Source: Spinactinospora alkalitolerans (GTDB taxonomy: Bacteria > Actinomycetota > Actinomycetes > Streptosporangiales > Streptosporangiaceae). From it: 64,000 nucleotides of DNA. The notes under the pieces were generated by a model. The model made no database searches. It worked only from the letters and a program-made list of their open reading frames with translations, and was not told the origin of the DNA. The DNA lies in assembly GCF_013408795.1 (NCBI RefSeq), contig NZ_JACCCC010000001.1, forward strand, positions 4,774,001 through 4,838,000, read 5' to 3'. Position numbers and translations under genes: made by a program. Positions 49,668-58,496 of this stretch are shown here, piece by piece (within the stretch, counting starts at the first letter, position 1; every line of letters begins with the position of its first letter).

Positions 49668-50865
49668 ACAACCCGCGCTCCCCAGCGCCTCCGACTATCT
49701 GACGCGCCTGGTCGAGTACTCCGAGACGCTGCACGCTCACCCGGAGACCGCCTGGGAGGAGCACCGAGCGGCGCGGTGGACAGCCGAACTGCTCGGTGAG
49801 TTCGGCTTCAGGGTGACGACCGAATACCTCGGCTTCCCCACCGCGGTACACGCCTCCTACGGGTCGGGCAGCCGCCGGGTCGGCTTCATCGTCGAGTACG
49901 ACGCGCTGCCCGGCGTGGGGCATGCCTGCGGTCACAACCTGATCGCCGCGATGTCGGCCGGCGCGGCGATCGCGCTGCGACCGTGGGCGCAAGCGCTCGA
50001 CCTCCGGATCGATGTGATCGGCACTCCGGCGGAGGAGGGAGGCGGGGGCAAGATCGAGTTGCTCGACGCCGGGGCCTTCAAGGATCTGGGGCTCGCCCTC
50101 ATGGCCCATCCCGGCCCCGTCGACGCGCCACGGGCCGAGCCCTACGCCGTCGCCCACGATCACGTCCGCTTCACCGGGCACACGGCACACGCTGCGGCCT
50201 ATCCGCATGAGGGCCGCAATGCCAACGACGCCTTCGTGATTTCTCAGGTGGCCATCGGCCTGCTGCGCCAGCAGCTCCCGCCCACCACCCGGGTCCACGG
50301 GATCCAGACGATCGGTGGTGAAGCACCCAATGTCATCCCCGGGGCCACGGAGGGCCGCTGGTATACGCGGGCTGAGACCCTCGCCGAACTGGAGCCGCTT
50401 CGCCGCCGGGTGAAGCAGTGCTTCGAAGCCGGCGCGCTGGCGACGGACACCACATTGGACTTCACTCCTGAGTCGCAGCCCTACTCCGAATTCCGTACGG
50501 ATGAGCGGGCATCGGAGATCTATACGCGCCACGCACTCGCACTCGGTCGGCGGTTCGACGCGCCCGTGAAGCACCAGACGATGAACCGCGCCTCAACCGA
50601 TTTGGGCAATGTCTCGCAGTGTGTCCCGGCCATTCACCCCTACATCGGGCTCGACTGCTTTCCGGTGAGCAACCACCAGCCGGAGTTCGCTGCCGTGTGT
50701 ATCGGTGAGGCGGCCAATCGGGTCCTCGCGGACGGCGCCACGCTGCTTGCGCGTACGGCGCACGAGTACTTTGCGCAGGCGTCGGACGCCGGCCCTGCTG
50801 GTACCGGATCGGCAGAGGAGGACTTCAGCAGGCCTGAACGGCAATCGGGAGGCGGTCGGGGATGA
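49657..50865 (+). CDS. M20-family metallo-amidohydrolase (AbgB-like)
   Basis: 402 aa from ATG 49657, overlapping the DUF1028 stop by 11 bp. Metal-binding 'VEYDALPGVGHACGHN', 'PAEEGGGGKIELLDAG' with catalytic Glu, 'FTGHTAHAAAYPHEGRNANDA' in pieces, and a C-terminal 'ASTDLGNVSQCVPAIHPYIG'. The closest known enzymes hydrolyse p-aminobenzoyl-glutamate or N-acyl amino acids. In this operon it may release aspartate or a related amino acid for the following lyase. Confidence 0.9.
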   Translation: MTAEQPALPSASDYLTRLVEYSETLHAHPETAWEEHRAARWTAELLGEFGFRVTTEYLGFPTAVHASYGSGSRRVGFIVEYDALPGVGHACGHNLIAAMSAGAAIALRPWAQALDLRIDVIGTPAEEGGGGKIELLDAGAFKDLGLALMAHPGPVDAPRAEPYAVAHDHVRFTGHTAHAAAYPHEGRNANDAFVISQVAIGLLRQQLPPTTRVHGIQTIGGEAPNVIPGATEGRWYTRAETLAELEPLRRRVKQCFEAGALATDTTLDFTPESQPYSEFRTDERASEIYTRHALALGRRFDAPVKHQTMNRASTDLGNVSQCVPAIHPYIGLDCFPVSNHQPEFAAVCIGEAANRVLADGATLLARTAHEYFAQASDAGPAGTGSAEEDFSRPERQSGGGRG

Positions 50866-52280
50866 CTGTGGATGCTGAGGTGGAGAGGACAGAGGTCGAT
50901 TCCCTTGGTGAGGTGGTGATCCCCGCTGACGCGCTTTGGGGGGTCAATACTGCGAGGGCTGGGGCGAACTTCCCCATCACCGGTCGCTCATGCGGCCAAC
51001 TGCGCGATCTCGTTTGGGCGTATGGCGCGGTCAAACTGGCCGCTTGCCGGGCCAACGTCGAACAAGGGCTGTTGGATGAGAGGCGGGGTACGGCGATCGA
51101 GTCGGCTTGCCGTGAACTCATGCAGGGTGAGCTCGACCAGTGCATCATCGTTGACCGCGTCCAGGGTGGGGCCGGGACCAGCACCAACATGAACGTCAAT
51201 GAGGTGGTGGCCAACCGGGCGCTGCAACTACTCGGCTGCGCGCCGGGAGCCTACGAGGTGATCGACCCGCTTGACCACGTCAATCGCAGTCAGAGCACCA
51301 ACGACACTTATTTCACCGCGGTCAGGCTGGCGATCCACCGCAGCATTGAGCGGCTCATTCCGGCGCTCGGTCGGATCGCTGCCGAGTGCGAGGCGCGCTC
51401 AGTGGATTTCCGCGACATCGTGAAGATCGGCCGCACACAGTTGCAGGACGCCGTTCCGATGACCCTGGGCCAGGAGTTCTCGGCTTTCGCGGAAACGATC
51501 CGAGAAGACGCCGACCGCCTAGAGGACTTTCTCCCCCATCTGCGTGAAATCAATCTCGGCGCCACGGCGATCGGTACCGGCATCACCGCTCCTGTCGGAT
51601 ACCGGGAGAGTGTGGTGACGCGGCTCAGCGAGATCAGCGGCTATCCGCTGACCTCAGCGAGCGACCTGATCGAGGCGACCTCCGACACCGGTGTGTTCGT
51701 TCTGGCCTCCGGCCTTCTGAAACGTTGTGCGGTGAAGCTGTCGAAGATCAGCAACGACCTCCGGCTCCTTTCCTCCGGTCCGCAGGCAGGGCTGCAGGAG
51801 ATCGTGCTCCCGCCGGTGCAGGCGGGCTCCTCGATCATGCCGGGGAAGGTCAATCCGGTCATTCCGGAGGCCGTGAACCAGGTGGCGTTCCTCGTCGTCG
51901 GCGCGGACGCGAGCGTGACCATGGCGGCCGAGGCGGGGCAGTTGCAGCTCAACGCCTTCGGACCGGTCATCGCTTCCTCCCTGCTCGACTCGGCCTCACT
52001 GCTGACGCGTGGTGCCGATCTGCTCGCCGAGCGGTGCGTGAGCGGCATCCGTGCCGACGGCGAGTTCATCACCGCACGCACCAAGGACAGCCTCGCCGTG
52101 GCGACCGGCCTCGTACCCCTACTCGGGTATGCCCGCACCGCCGCGCTCGTGAAGGAGGCACTGAGCAGTCGCCGCACACTGGCGGAGCTGACCCTGGAAC
52201 GGGGCCTGCTCGACGAGGAACAGCTCAACGCGGCACTGGCACCGCAGAATCTGACCGGTGAAGTCGCCTCGGCTCGGTAG
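50862..52280 (+). CDS. Aspartate ammonia-lyase-like enzyme (aspartase/fumarase superfamily)
   Basis: 472 aa; ATG 50862 overlaps the M20 stop. 'DALWGVNTARAGANFPITG', 'GGAGTSTNMNVNEVVANRAL', 'NRSQSTNDTYFTA' and signature 'GSSIMPGKVNPVIPE' mark it as an aspartase/fumarase-type lyase, closer to AspA than to FumC by overall pattern. It would convert L-aspartate, or a substituted aspartate, to fumarate and ammonia or amine. Last gene of the operon. Terminal helix 'LLDEEQLNAALAPQNLTG' typical of the family. Confidence 0.9.
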   Translation: MTVDAEVERTEVDSLGEVVIPADALWGVNTARAGANFPITGRSCGQLRDLVWAYGAVKLAACRANVEQGLLDERRGTAIESACRELMQGELDQCIIVDRVQGGAGTSTNMNVNEVVANRALQLLGCAPGAYEVIDPLDHVNRSQSTNDTYFTAVRLAIHRSIERLIPALGRIAAECEARSVDFRDIVKIGRTQLQDAVPMTLGQEFSAFAETIREDADRLEDFLPHLREINLGATAIGTGITAPVGYRESVVTRLSEISGYPLTSASDLIEATSDTGVFVLASGLLKRCAVKLSKISNDLRLLSSGPQAGLQEIVLPPVQAGSSIMPGKVNPVIPEAVNQVAFLVVGADASVTMAAEAGQLQLNAFGPVIASSLLDSASLLTRGADLLAERCVSGIRADGEFITARTKDSLAVATGLVPLLGYARTAALVKEALSSRRTLAELTLERGLLDEEQLNAALAPQNLTGEVASAR

Positions 52281-52317
52281 ACACCTGACGAACCGGGCGT
52301 GCGAGTCCACCGCTCAC

Positions 52318-52352
52318 GGTCGGCTTCGACGGCCTCGGCGCCGAAGCCGACC
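52318..52352. terminator. Hairpin between convergent genes
   Basis: 11-bp stem (52318-52328 with 52342-52352) with a 13-nt loop, in the 165-bp gap between the aspartase-like gene and the leftward amidohydrolase. Confidence 0.55.
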
Positions 52353-52445
52353 CCCACTGCGGTTCCCAGCCCCTCCGACGGTTCCAGGTGTTCGTCGAAG
52401 ACCCCTGCCCGGGGACGTTTCCCGGTTGCCTCCCGACCGGATCCC

Positions 52446-54083
52446 CTAGACCGGGTGCACCACCTCGCCGCCCACCATGGTCCGCACGACCCGCAACCGG
52501 TCGAAGGAGTCCGGCCCTTCGATCGGGCCGGAGAGCACGACCAGGTCGGCGCAGTGCCCCTCAGCCAGTCGCCCCACCTCCCCGTCGGTACCGGAGGCCT
52601 CTGCCGAGCCCAGCGTGTAGGCGCGCACGGCCACGTCCACCGGGAGCCGTTCTTCGGGCAGCATCGGGACACGCGACTCGGGATTGTCCGCGTGCGGATC
52701 GGCCGATGGGGCGGTGCGGGTGCAGGCAGTGTGCAGGCCCCAGAGCGGATCGGCGCTGGTCACCGGCCAGTCGCTGCCCATCGCCAGCGCGGCATCGGCG
52801 TCGGCGAGTGAGCCGAACGGGAAATGTCGTCGGGCTCGTTCCGGTCCGAGCAGCGGAAGTTTGCGCTCGATGATCTCGCGGTCGGCACGCGCCCACAGCG
52901 GCTGGATGTTCGCCATGACTCCCAGCTCCGCGAACCGGGGCACGTCGGCGGGGTCCACGACGTCCAGGTGGGCGATCTGGTGGCGCCGCCCGGGGCCGTT
53001 GCGCCGACGCGCTGCGGCCACCGCGTCGAGGCACTCCCGTACCGCGCGGTCTCCCACCCCGTGGAAGTGAACGCTCATACCCTGCGCGTCGATCGCGGCG
53101 ACGATCTCGTTGAGCGCGCCCGGTTCGATCACGGACTCTCCGCTGTCCTGGACGCCGGAGCCTACGTAGGGGTCGTTCATCGCGGCTGTGTGGTTCTCGC
53201 AGATCCCGTCCTGCATGATCTTCACGCTGTCCAGCGCCACTCCCGCGGCGCGGGCGTGGGCCCTGGTCTCCAGGAGTTCCGGCAGGTCACCGGCCTCCCA
53301 GTCAGGGCGCCACCACAGCGAACCGGTGACTCGGGCGCGCAGAGAACCCGTGGCCGTCTCCCGCAGGTAGGTCGGCAGGCAGTCCGGGAGTGTCAGGTAC
53401 TCTCCGACGATCGCGTCATGCCAGGAGGTGATGCCCAGCGAGAGCAGGTGCGTCTGGGCCGCCCGCATGGCTCTGACCAGCTTCTGTGGACTGTGCTCCG
53501 GCAGCAGCGCCGCCACCGGTTCCGCGGCGCTGTCCAACAGCACACCGGTGGGCTCGCCACGGGCGTCGCGGACGATCCTTCCGGCGGGGGGATCGGGCGA
53601 GTCGCGGTCGATGCCGGCGAGCGCGAGCGCGCGGGAGTTCACCCAGACGCCGTGCGCGTCATGGCTGGAGAACACCGCCGGCCGGTCCGGGACGAGCGCG
53701 TCGAGCAGGTGCCGGTCGGGCAGGCCGCCGGTGAAGGCGTCGCCGAACCAACCGGAGCCCGCGATGCACGGCTCGTCGCTCCGTGCTGCGTACTCGGCTA
53801 TCCGCCGACGGTACCCGTCCAGCGAGTGGACGTCTGACAGGTCGCAGCCCAGCAGCGCGACCCCGCCGGCGAGCGGATGGACGTGGGCGTCGTGGAACCC
53901 CGGAAGGACTGCGGCCCCGCACGCGTCGATCTGCGTTGTTCGCCGGTCCACCAGGCCGGACAGCTCTCCCGCCGCTCCGACCGCCATGACGCGGCCGGAG
54001 CGGATCGCGATGTCGGCGGGGTGGGCCAGCGGGGTGGGCGTCCACAGCTGCGCCCCGGTGATCAGTGTTTCAGCGTGTGTCAT
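52446..54083 (-). CDS. Amidohydrolase (YtcJ-like family)
   Basis: 545 aa from ATG 54083, which overlaps the permease stop (ATGA) and has GGAG upstream. Metal site 'PGFHDAHVHPLAGG', 'HDAHGVWVNSRALALAGI', 'DSVKIMQDGICENHTAAM', 'VHFHGVGDRAVRECLDAV', 'QIAHLDVVDPADV' and 'MGSDWPVT' follow the order of YtcJ-type (amidohydrolase 3) enzymes, which act on amide or imidate bonds of varied substrates. Paired with an NCS1 permease, so the substrate is probably an N-heterocycle or amide imported by it. Confidence 0.92.
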   Translation of the reverse strand: MTHAETLITGAQLWTPTPLAHPADIAIRSGRVMAVGAAGELSGLVDRRTTQIDACGAAVLPGFHDAHVHPLAGGVALLGCDLSDVHSLDGYRRRIAEYAARSDEPCIAGSGWFGDAFTGGLPDRHLLDALVPDRPAVFSSHDAHGVWVNSRALALAGIDRDSPDPPAGRIVRDARGEPTGVLLDSAAEPVAALLPEHSPQKLVRAMRAAQTHLLSLGITSWHDAIVGEYLTLPDCLPTYLRETATGSLRARVTGSLWWRPDWEAGDLPELLETRAHARAAGVALDSVKIMQDGICENHTAAMNDPYVGSGVQDSGESVIEPGALNEIVAAIDAQGMSVHFHGVGDRAVRECLDAVAAARRRNGPGRRHQIAHLDVVDPADVPRFAELGVMANIQPLWARADREIIERKLPLLGPERARRHFPFGSLADADAALAMGSDWPVTSADPLWGLHTACTRTAPSADPHADNPESRVPMLPEERLPVDVAVRAYTLGSAEASGTDGEVGRLAEGHCADLVVLSGPIEGPDSFDRLRVVRTMVGGEVVHPV

Positions 54084-55513
54084 GAAGACTGCTCCTGGAC
54101 GTCGCACTCGACTGTGTCATGGGGGAGGCGGTTCCGCTCCCCCCGCTTCCCCAGCGCGTACAGGCCGGCCGAACTCGCGAAGCCGACGATCCAGGCGATG
54201 TCGACACCGCCCATCGGTTCGGCGAGGGGACCGGTGAACACGCTGGTGATCATGAACGGGACCTGGACGGCCAATCCCACCGCGTAGCAGGACAGGCCGA
54301 CGGGGTCCCATCGGCCGTATCTGCCGCCGTCGCGGGCGAACATGTCCGAGACGGCGTAGTGGCCCTTTCGCAGCACGAAGTAGTCCACGAGGTTGATGGC
54401 AGACCAGGGGACGAGGACGTAGAGCAGTACGGCCACGAAGTCCTTGAAGACGACGAGGAAGTCGTGCTGGCCGAAGAGCGCCATCGCCATGGCGAGGAGG
54501 GCGTACACCGCGGTCATGCCGACACGCGTGCCGGTGGTGACGCGGGCTCTGCTGAACGCCGCCTCCAGCACGGTCAGTGAGCACATCACCCCCGAGTAGA
54601 TGTTGGACGAGTTCATCACCGCCGATGCCACACCGAAGGCGGCCAGCGTCACGGCGCCGAACCCGCCCAGGAGTGCCCCGAGCGCCCCCATGGCGTTGCC
54701 CTCCTCGGTGGTCAGCCCCACCAAGGCGCCCAGCACCATGACCAGTACGGTCCCCAGTACCAGCCCCGAGTAGGTGGCCCAGAAGGCCGGGCGCGCGCCG
54801 GTCTTATCCGGGAGGTAGCGGGAGTAGTCGGAGACGTAGGGGGCGTAGGCGAGCTGCCACACGGCGCCGATCGCCACCATCGCGCAGAAGCCCGCAGGGG
54901 TGAGGGCGAGTTCCCGGTGGACGGCGAAGGCGGCGGGGTTGCCCAGCGCCAGGACCAGGGCTGCGATCAGCACCGCGCCGAGGACGATCGAGACGATCGC
55001 CATGAGCTTGCGGACCAGGTCGTAGCCGAAGACCGCGACGAAGAGGGCGATCGCGGTGCAGACGGCGATCCCCGCGTCGGTCGAGAGGCCCGGGACCACC
55101 TCGGCGAAGCTCTGCGCGGCGACCACGAGGTTGGAGGCGAAGAACCCCAGGAACATCAGCAGGGCGATCAGTGCCAGGATGCTTCCGCCGTGGTAGCCGA
55201 ACTGCGCCCTGGCCTGCAACATCTGCGGTATCCCCAGGCGCGGCCCCTGGGCCGCGTGCAGGGCCGCGCCGAGCCCGCCGACGAGGTTGCCGGCCACGAT
55301 CGCGGCGACCGCCCAGCCGAACGGCAGCCCGAGCACGCTGGTGCCCACGGCGCCGGTGACGATCGTCAGCGGGAGCATGTTGATGCCCAGCCAGACGAAG
55401 AACAGGCCCCGGGCCGTGCCGTGCCTCTCGTCCGGCGGGATGGGCCTGATATGACGGGTCTCGAATCTCACGAGTCTCTGGCCCCGGGAGGCGGGGCTCT
55501 GGTGTGCGGGCAC
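54080..55513 (-). CDS. NCS1-family permease (cytosine/purine/allantoin type)
   Basis: 477 aa from ATG 55513. About twelve helices; 'GTARGLFFVWLGINMLPLTIVTGAV', 'WAVAAIVAGNLVGGLGAALHAAQGPRLGIPQMLQARAQFGYHG' (in pieces), 'YAPYVSDYSRYLP' and 'VNLVDYF'-like motifs are those of cytosine permease-type transporters. Imports a nucleobase, hydantoin or similar N-compound with a cation. First gene of a two-gene operon with the amidohydrolase. Confidence 0.92.
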   Translation of the reverse strand: MPAHQSPASRGQRLVRFETRHIRPIPPDERHGTARGLFFVWLGINMLPLTIVTGAVGTSVLGLPFGWAVAAIVAGNLVGGLGAALHAAQGPRLGIPQMLQARAQFGYHGGSILALIALLMFLGFFASNLVVAAQSFAEVVPGLSTDAGIAVCTAIALFVAVFGYDLVRKLMAIVSIVLGAVLIAALVLALGNPAAFAVHRELALTPAGFCAMVAIGAVWQLAYAPYVSDYSRYLPDKTGARPAFWATYSGLVLGTVLVMVLGALVGLTTEEGNAMGALGALLGGFGAVTLAAFGVASAVMNSSNIYSGVMCSLTVLEAAFSRARVTTGTRVGMTAVYALLAMAMALFGQHDFLVVFKDFVAVLLYVLVPWSAINLVDYFVLRKGHYAVSDMFARDGGRYGRWDPVGLSCYAVGLAVQVPFMITSVFTGPLAEPMGGVDIAWIVGFASSAGLYALGKRGERNRLPHDTVECDVQEQSS

Positions 55514-55621
55514 GGGTCGTTCCCCTTCGGGATCGGGCGATCGAGGGAGTCAGGGGCGCCTGCGTGGAGCGTGCGCCGAGGGGATGCCCCGCCGAGGCCG
55601 AGCCGCCCCGGCGGGCGCCGG

Positions 55622-57016
55622 TCAGGCTCCGCGGTCGCCCATGGTGGGCGCCGGCCGGGTGAAACCGCGGGTGAGCCGGAGCAGCAGCAAGAAGCCGAGG
55701 GCCACCCAGCTCAGCCCGATGACGAAGGTCAGCCAGGACAGCGACGTCCACAGCCACAGGGTCAGCGCCACGCCGATGCCCGGGGTGAGCACGTAGCGCA
55801 GGAAGTCCGTGCCCCGCCGCCTGTCCAGGCCGATCGCGTAGTGCTTGATGACGCTCAGGTTGACGAAGGTGAAGGCGATCAGCGCGCCGAAGCTGACCAG
55901 CGCGGCGGCCAGGTCCAGCGACATGACGCAGGCCACCAGCGACACCGCGCCCACCGCCAGGGTGGCCAGGTGCGGGGTCCGGTACTTGGGGTGGACGGCG
56001 CCGAAGACCCGCCTGGGCAGCGCGCCGTCGCGCCCCATGGAGAACAGGATCCGCGACACCGCGCTCTGCGCCGCCATGGCCGAGGCGAAACAGGCCGCGA
56101 CGTAGGCGGCGGTGAAGAACGCCGCCAGGAAGCCGCCGCCGGCGCGGGCCATCACCTCGACCGAGGCCGAGTCGGGATCGGTGAAGGTCTGCCAGTCGGG
56201 GTAGACCAGGTGGCCTGCCCAGGACATGAGGACGAACAGCAGCCCGCAGAAGAGCGTGCACAGGATGATCGCCCTGGGGATCGTCCTCTGCGGCTCCCGG
56301 GCCTCCTCGGAGAGCGTGGAGATGGCGTCGAACCCCAGGAACGACAGGCAGAGGATGGCCGATCCGCCGATGAGGGCGGTGAGCGAGAAGTCCGCGCTGT
56401 GGAACGGAGCGAGCAGGTCCGCCGGCGTCGAGCGCCCGGACACGGTCAGGTAGCTCATCGCCAGGAACACCGTGACGAACACGCCCTGCGCGCCCACCAG
56501 CACCATGTTCATGCCGGTCACCAGCTTGATGCCGAGGACGTTCAGCCCGGTGACGAGGGCGATCGCCAGCAGCACCCAGATCCATCCGGACACTGAGGGG
56601 ATCGCGATCCCCAGGTAGAGACCGATGACGATGTAGCTGATCGTGGGCAGGAAGATGTAGTCCAGCAGCAGCGCCCAGCCGGTGAGGAAGCCCGTGGCGG
56701 GGCCGAAGGCCTGCTGGGTGTAGGTGTAGGCGGAGCCGGCCACCGGGTAGGCGCGCACCATGTTCGCGTAGCCCAGCGCGGTGAACGTCATCGCCGCCAG
56801 AGTGACCAGGAACGCGGTGGGCAGGTGCCCCCGGGTCATGTCGGTCACGATCCCGTAGGTGGTGAAGGCCGCCAGGGGGACCATGTAGGCCAGGCCGAAG
56901 AAGAACAGCGAGGGCAGCCCGAGCACGCGCTTGAGTCCGCGCCCGCCGGGCGGGGGTGCCCCCGCCCGCGCCGCCGCGGACGGGGGCGCCTCGGCGGGGG
57001 CTTCGTGTCCGCTCAC
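55622..57016 (-). CDS. APC-family amino acid/polyamine permease
   Basis: 464 aa; GTG 57016 overlaps the aminotransferase stop (GTGA). About twelve helices; 'LPSLFFFGLAYMVPLAAFTTYGIV', 'YANMVRAYPVAGSAYTYTQQAFG', 'LSFLGFDAISTLSEEAREPQRTIPRAI' (in pieces) are typical of APC permeases such as PuuP. Together with a class III aminotransferase and PuuC-like dehydrogenase it suggests import of putrescine or another amine. Confidence 0.92.
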   Translation of the reverse strand: MSGHEAPAEAPPSAAARAGAPPPGGRGLKRVLGLPSLFFFGLAYMVPLAAFTTYGIVTDMTRGHLPTAFLVTLAAMTFTALGYANMVRAYPVAGSAYTYTQQAFGPATGFLTGWALLLDYIFLPTISYIVIGLYLGIAIPSVSGWIWVLLAIALVTGLNVLGIKLVTGMNMVLVGAQGVFVTVFLAMSYLTVSGRSTPADLLAPFHSADFSLTALIGGSAILCLSFLGFDAISTLSEEAREPQRTIPRAIILCTLFCGLLFVLMSWAGHLVYPDWQTFTDPDSASVEVMARAGGGFLAAFFTAAYVAACFASAMAAQSAVSRILFSMGRDGALPRRVFGAVHPKYRTPHLATLAVGAVSLVACVMSLDLAAALVSFGALIAFTFVNLSVIKHYAIGLDRRRGTDFLRYVLTPGIGVALTLWLWTSLSWLTFVIGLSWVALGFLLLLRLTRGFTRPAPTMGDRGA

Positions 57017-58446
57017 CGGAGTCCGCCCGAGGCGACGGCCCGGTCCAGGGTCTGCTCGACCAGCCCGACCAGCTCGCCGATGGCGGCGGCGTCCGCGACC
57101 AGCGGCGGGGAGAGCTGCAGCAGCGGGTTGCCCTCGGCGTCGATGGCGAGCCGGCACAGCACCCCGGCCTCGGCGGCGGCCGGGGCCAGGTGCCGGTCGA
57201 CGAACTCGGCTGCGGGCAGCCGCTCCGAGGTCCAGGACCTGGCGGCCTTGTCGGTGACCAGCTCCAGGGTGCGGTGGTAGCCGTCGCCGCGGACGTCGCC
57301 CACCACCGGGTTGTCGCGGAGCCGTTCGAGCTCGGCGGCGAACGTCGCGCTGGTGGCCCTGACATTGCCCGGCACGTCCAGCCGGCGCATGATCTCCAGG
57401 TTGGCCTGCGCCGCGGCGCAGGCCACCGGGTGTCCGCCGTAGGTGAGCGCGTGGTTGTACATGCCGGCCGGGCTGTCCAGCACGGTCTCGATGATCCGGT
57501 CGTCGGCGATCAGGCCGCCCAGCGGCACGTAGGCCGAGGCGATGCCCTTGGCGAAGGTGATGATGTCGGGCCGGAAGCCGTAGTGGGCCGAACCGAACCA
57601 CGAGCCGAGCCTGCCGAAACCGGTGATCACCTCGTCGGCGATCAGCAGGATGCCGTGCCGGTCGCAGAGCTCGCGCACACCCTGGAGATAGCCGGCGGGC
57701 GGGGTGAGGCTGCCGCCGGCGTTCTGCAGCGGCTCCAGAATGACCGCGGCGACGGTGTCCGCGCCCTCCTGCAGGATCAGCGACTCGAGCTCGGCCAGCA
57801 GGAAGGCGGTGAACTCGGCCTCGGTCTCCTGGACCGGGCGCCGGTACCGCTTGGTGTTGGACACGTGCCGGACACCGGACATCAGCGGCTCGAACATCTT
57901 GCGCACCTGCACCATCCCGTTGAGGGACATGGCGCCGAAGCTGGTGCCGTGGTAAGCGACCCGGCGGGCGATGAACTTCCGGCGGGTGTGCTCGCCGCGG
58001 CTGATCTGGTACTGCCGGGCCAGCTTGATGGCGGCCTCGTTGGACTCCGAACCGCTGGAGGTGAAGAACACCCGGTTCAGGTTGCCGGGGGCCAGCTCGG
58101 CCAGTTCGGCGGCGAGCCTGGCCGCCGGCGGGTGCGCTGCGCTCCAGGTGGTCTGGAACGGGAGAGCGCGCATCTGCTGGGCGACGGCCTCGCCGACCTC
58201 GGCACCGTGCGAGTAGCCCAGCTGGGTGCAGAACAACCCGGCCAGCCCGTCGAAGTAGCGCTTCCCGGATTCGTCGTAGACGTGGCAGCCCTCGCCGCGG
58301 ACGAAGACCGGCAGGGAGTCCGTACGGTATTTCGCCGCCGGAGTGAAGTTCATGACCAGGTGGCGCTTTGCCAGCTCTTCGATGGAGCCGGTGCGGGTGC
58401 CCTCCGCTGTCGGGTCGGTGGCGGTCACGGTCGTCTCTACGGGCAT
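57013..58446 (-). CDS. Class III aminotransferase (putrescine/omega-amino acid type)
   Basis: 477 aa from ATG 58446, which has GAAGGA upstream. PLP-fold features: 'VFFTSSGSESNEAAIKLAR', 'AYHGTSFGAMSLNG', 'DEVITGFGRLGSWFGS', PLP-binding Lys in 'ITFAKGIASAYVPLGG', and 'NHALTYGGHPVACAAA'. Class III enzymes of this type pass an omega-amino group to pyruvate or alpha-ketoglutarate, giving an aldehyde that the neighbouring dehydrogenase can oxidise. Confidence 0.93.
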   Translation of the reverse strand: MPVETTVTATDPTAEGTRTGSIEELAKRHLVMNFTPAAKYRTDSLPVFVRGEGCHVYDESGKRYFDGLAGLFCTQLGYSHGAEVGEAVAQQMRALPFQTTWSAAHPPAARLAAELAELAPGNLNRVFFTSSGSESNEAAIKLARQYQISRGEHTRRKFIARRVAYHGTSFGAMSLNGMVQVRKMFEPLMSGVRHVSNTKRYRRPVQETEAEFTAFLLAELESLILQEGADTVAAVILEPLQNAGGSLTPPAGYLQGVRELCDRHGILLIADEVITGFGRLGSWFGSAHYGFRPDIITFAKGIASAYVPLGGLIADDRIIETVLDSPAGMYNHALTYGGHPVACAAAQANLEIMRRLDVPGNVRATSATFAAELERLRDNPVVGDVRGDGYHRTLELVTDKAARSWTSERLPAAEFVDRHLAPAAAEAGVLCRLAIDAEGNPLLQLSPPLVADAAAIGELVGLVEQTLDRAVASGGLR

Positions 58447-58496
58447 GGTGTTCCTTCCGATGGGCGCGGTTTCGGTCATGGACGTGCGGTGCGCGC

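Noticed and set aside
54804-57365. 853-codon leftward ORF
   Set aside because: Arg/Gly/Pro-rich shadow of the NCS1 and APC permease genes in another frame.
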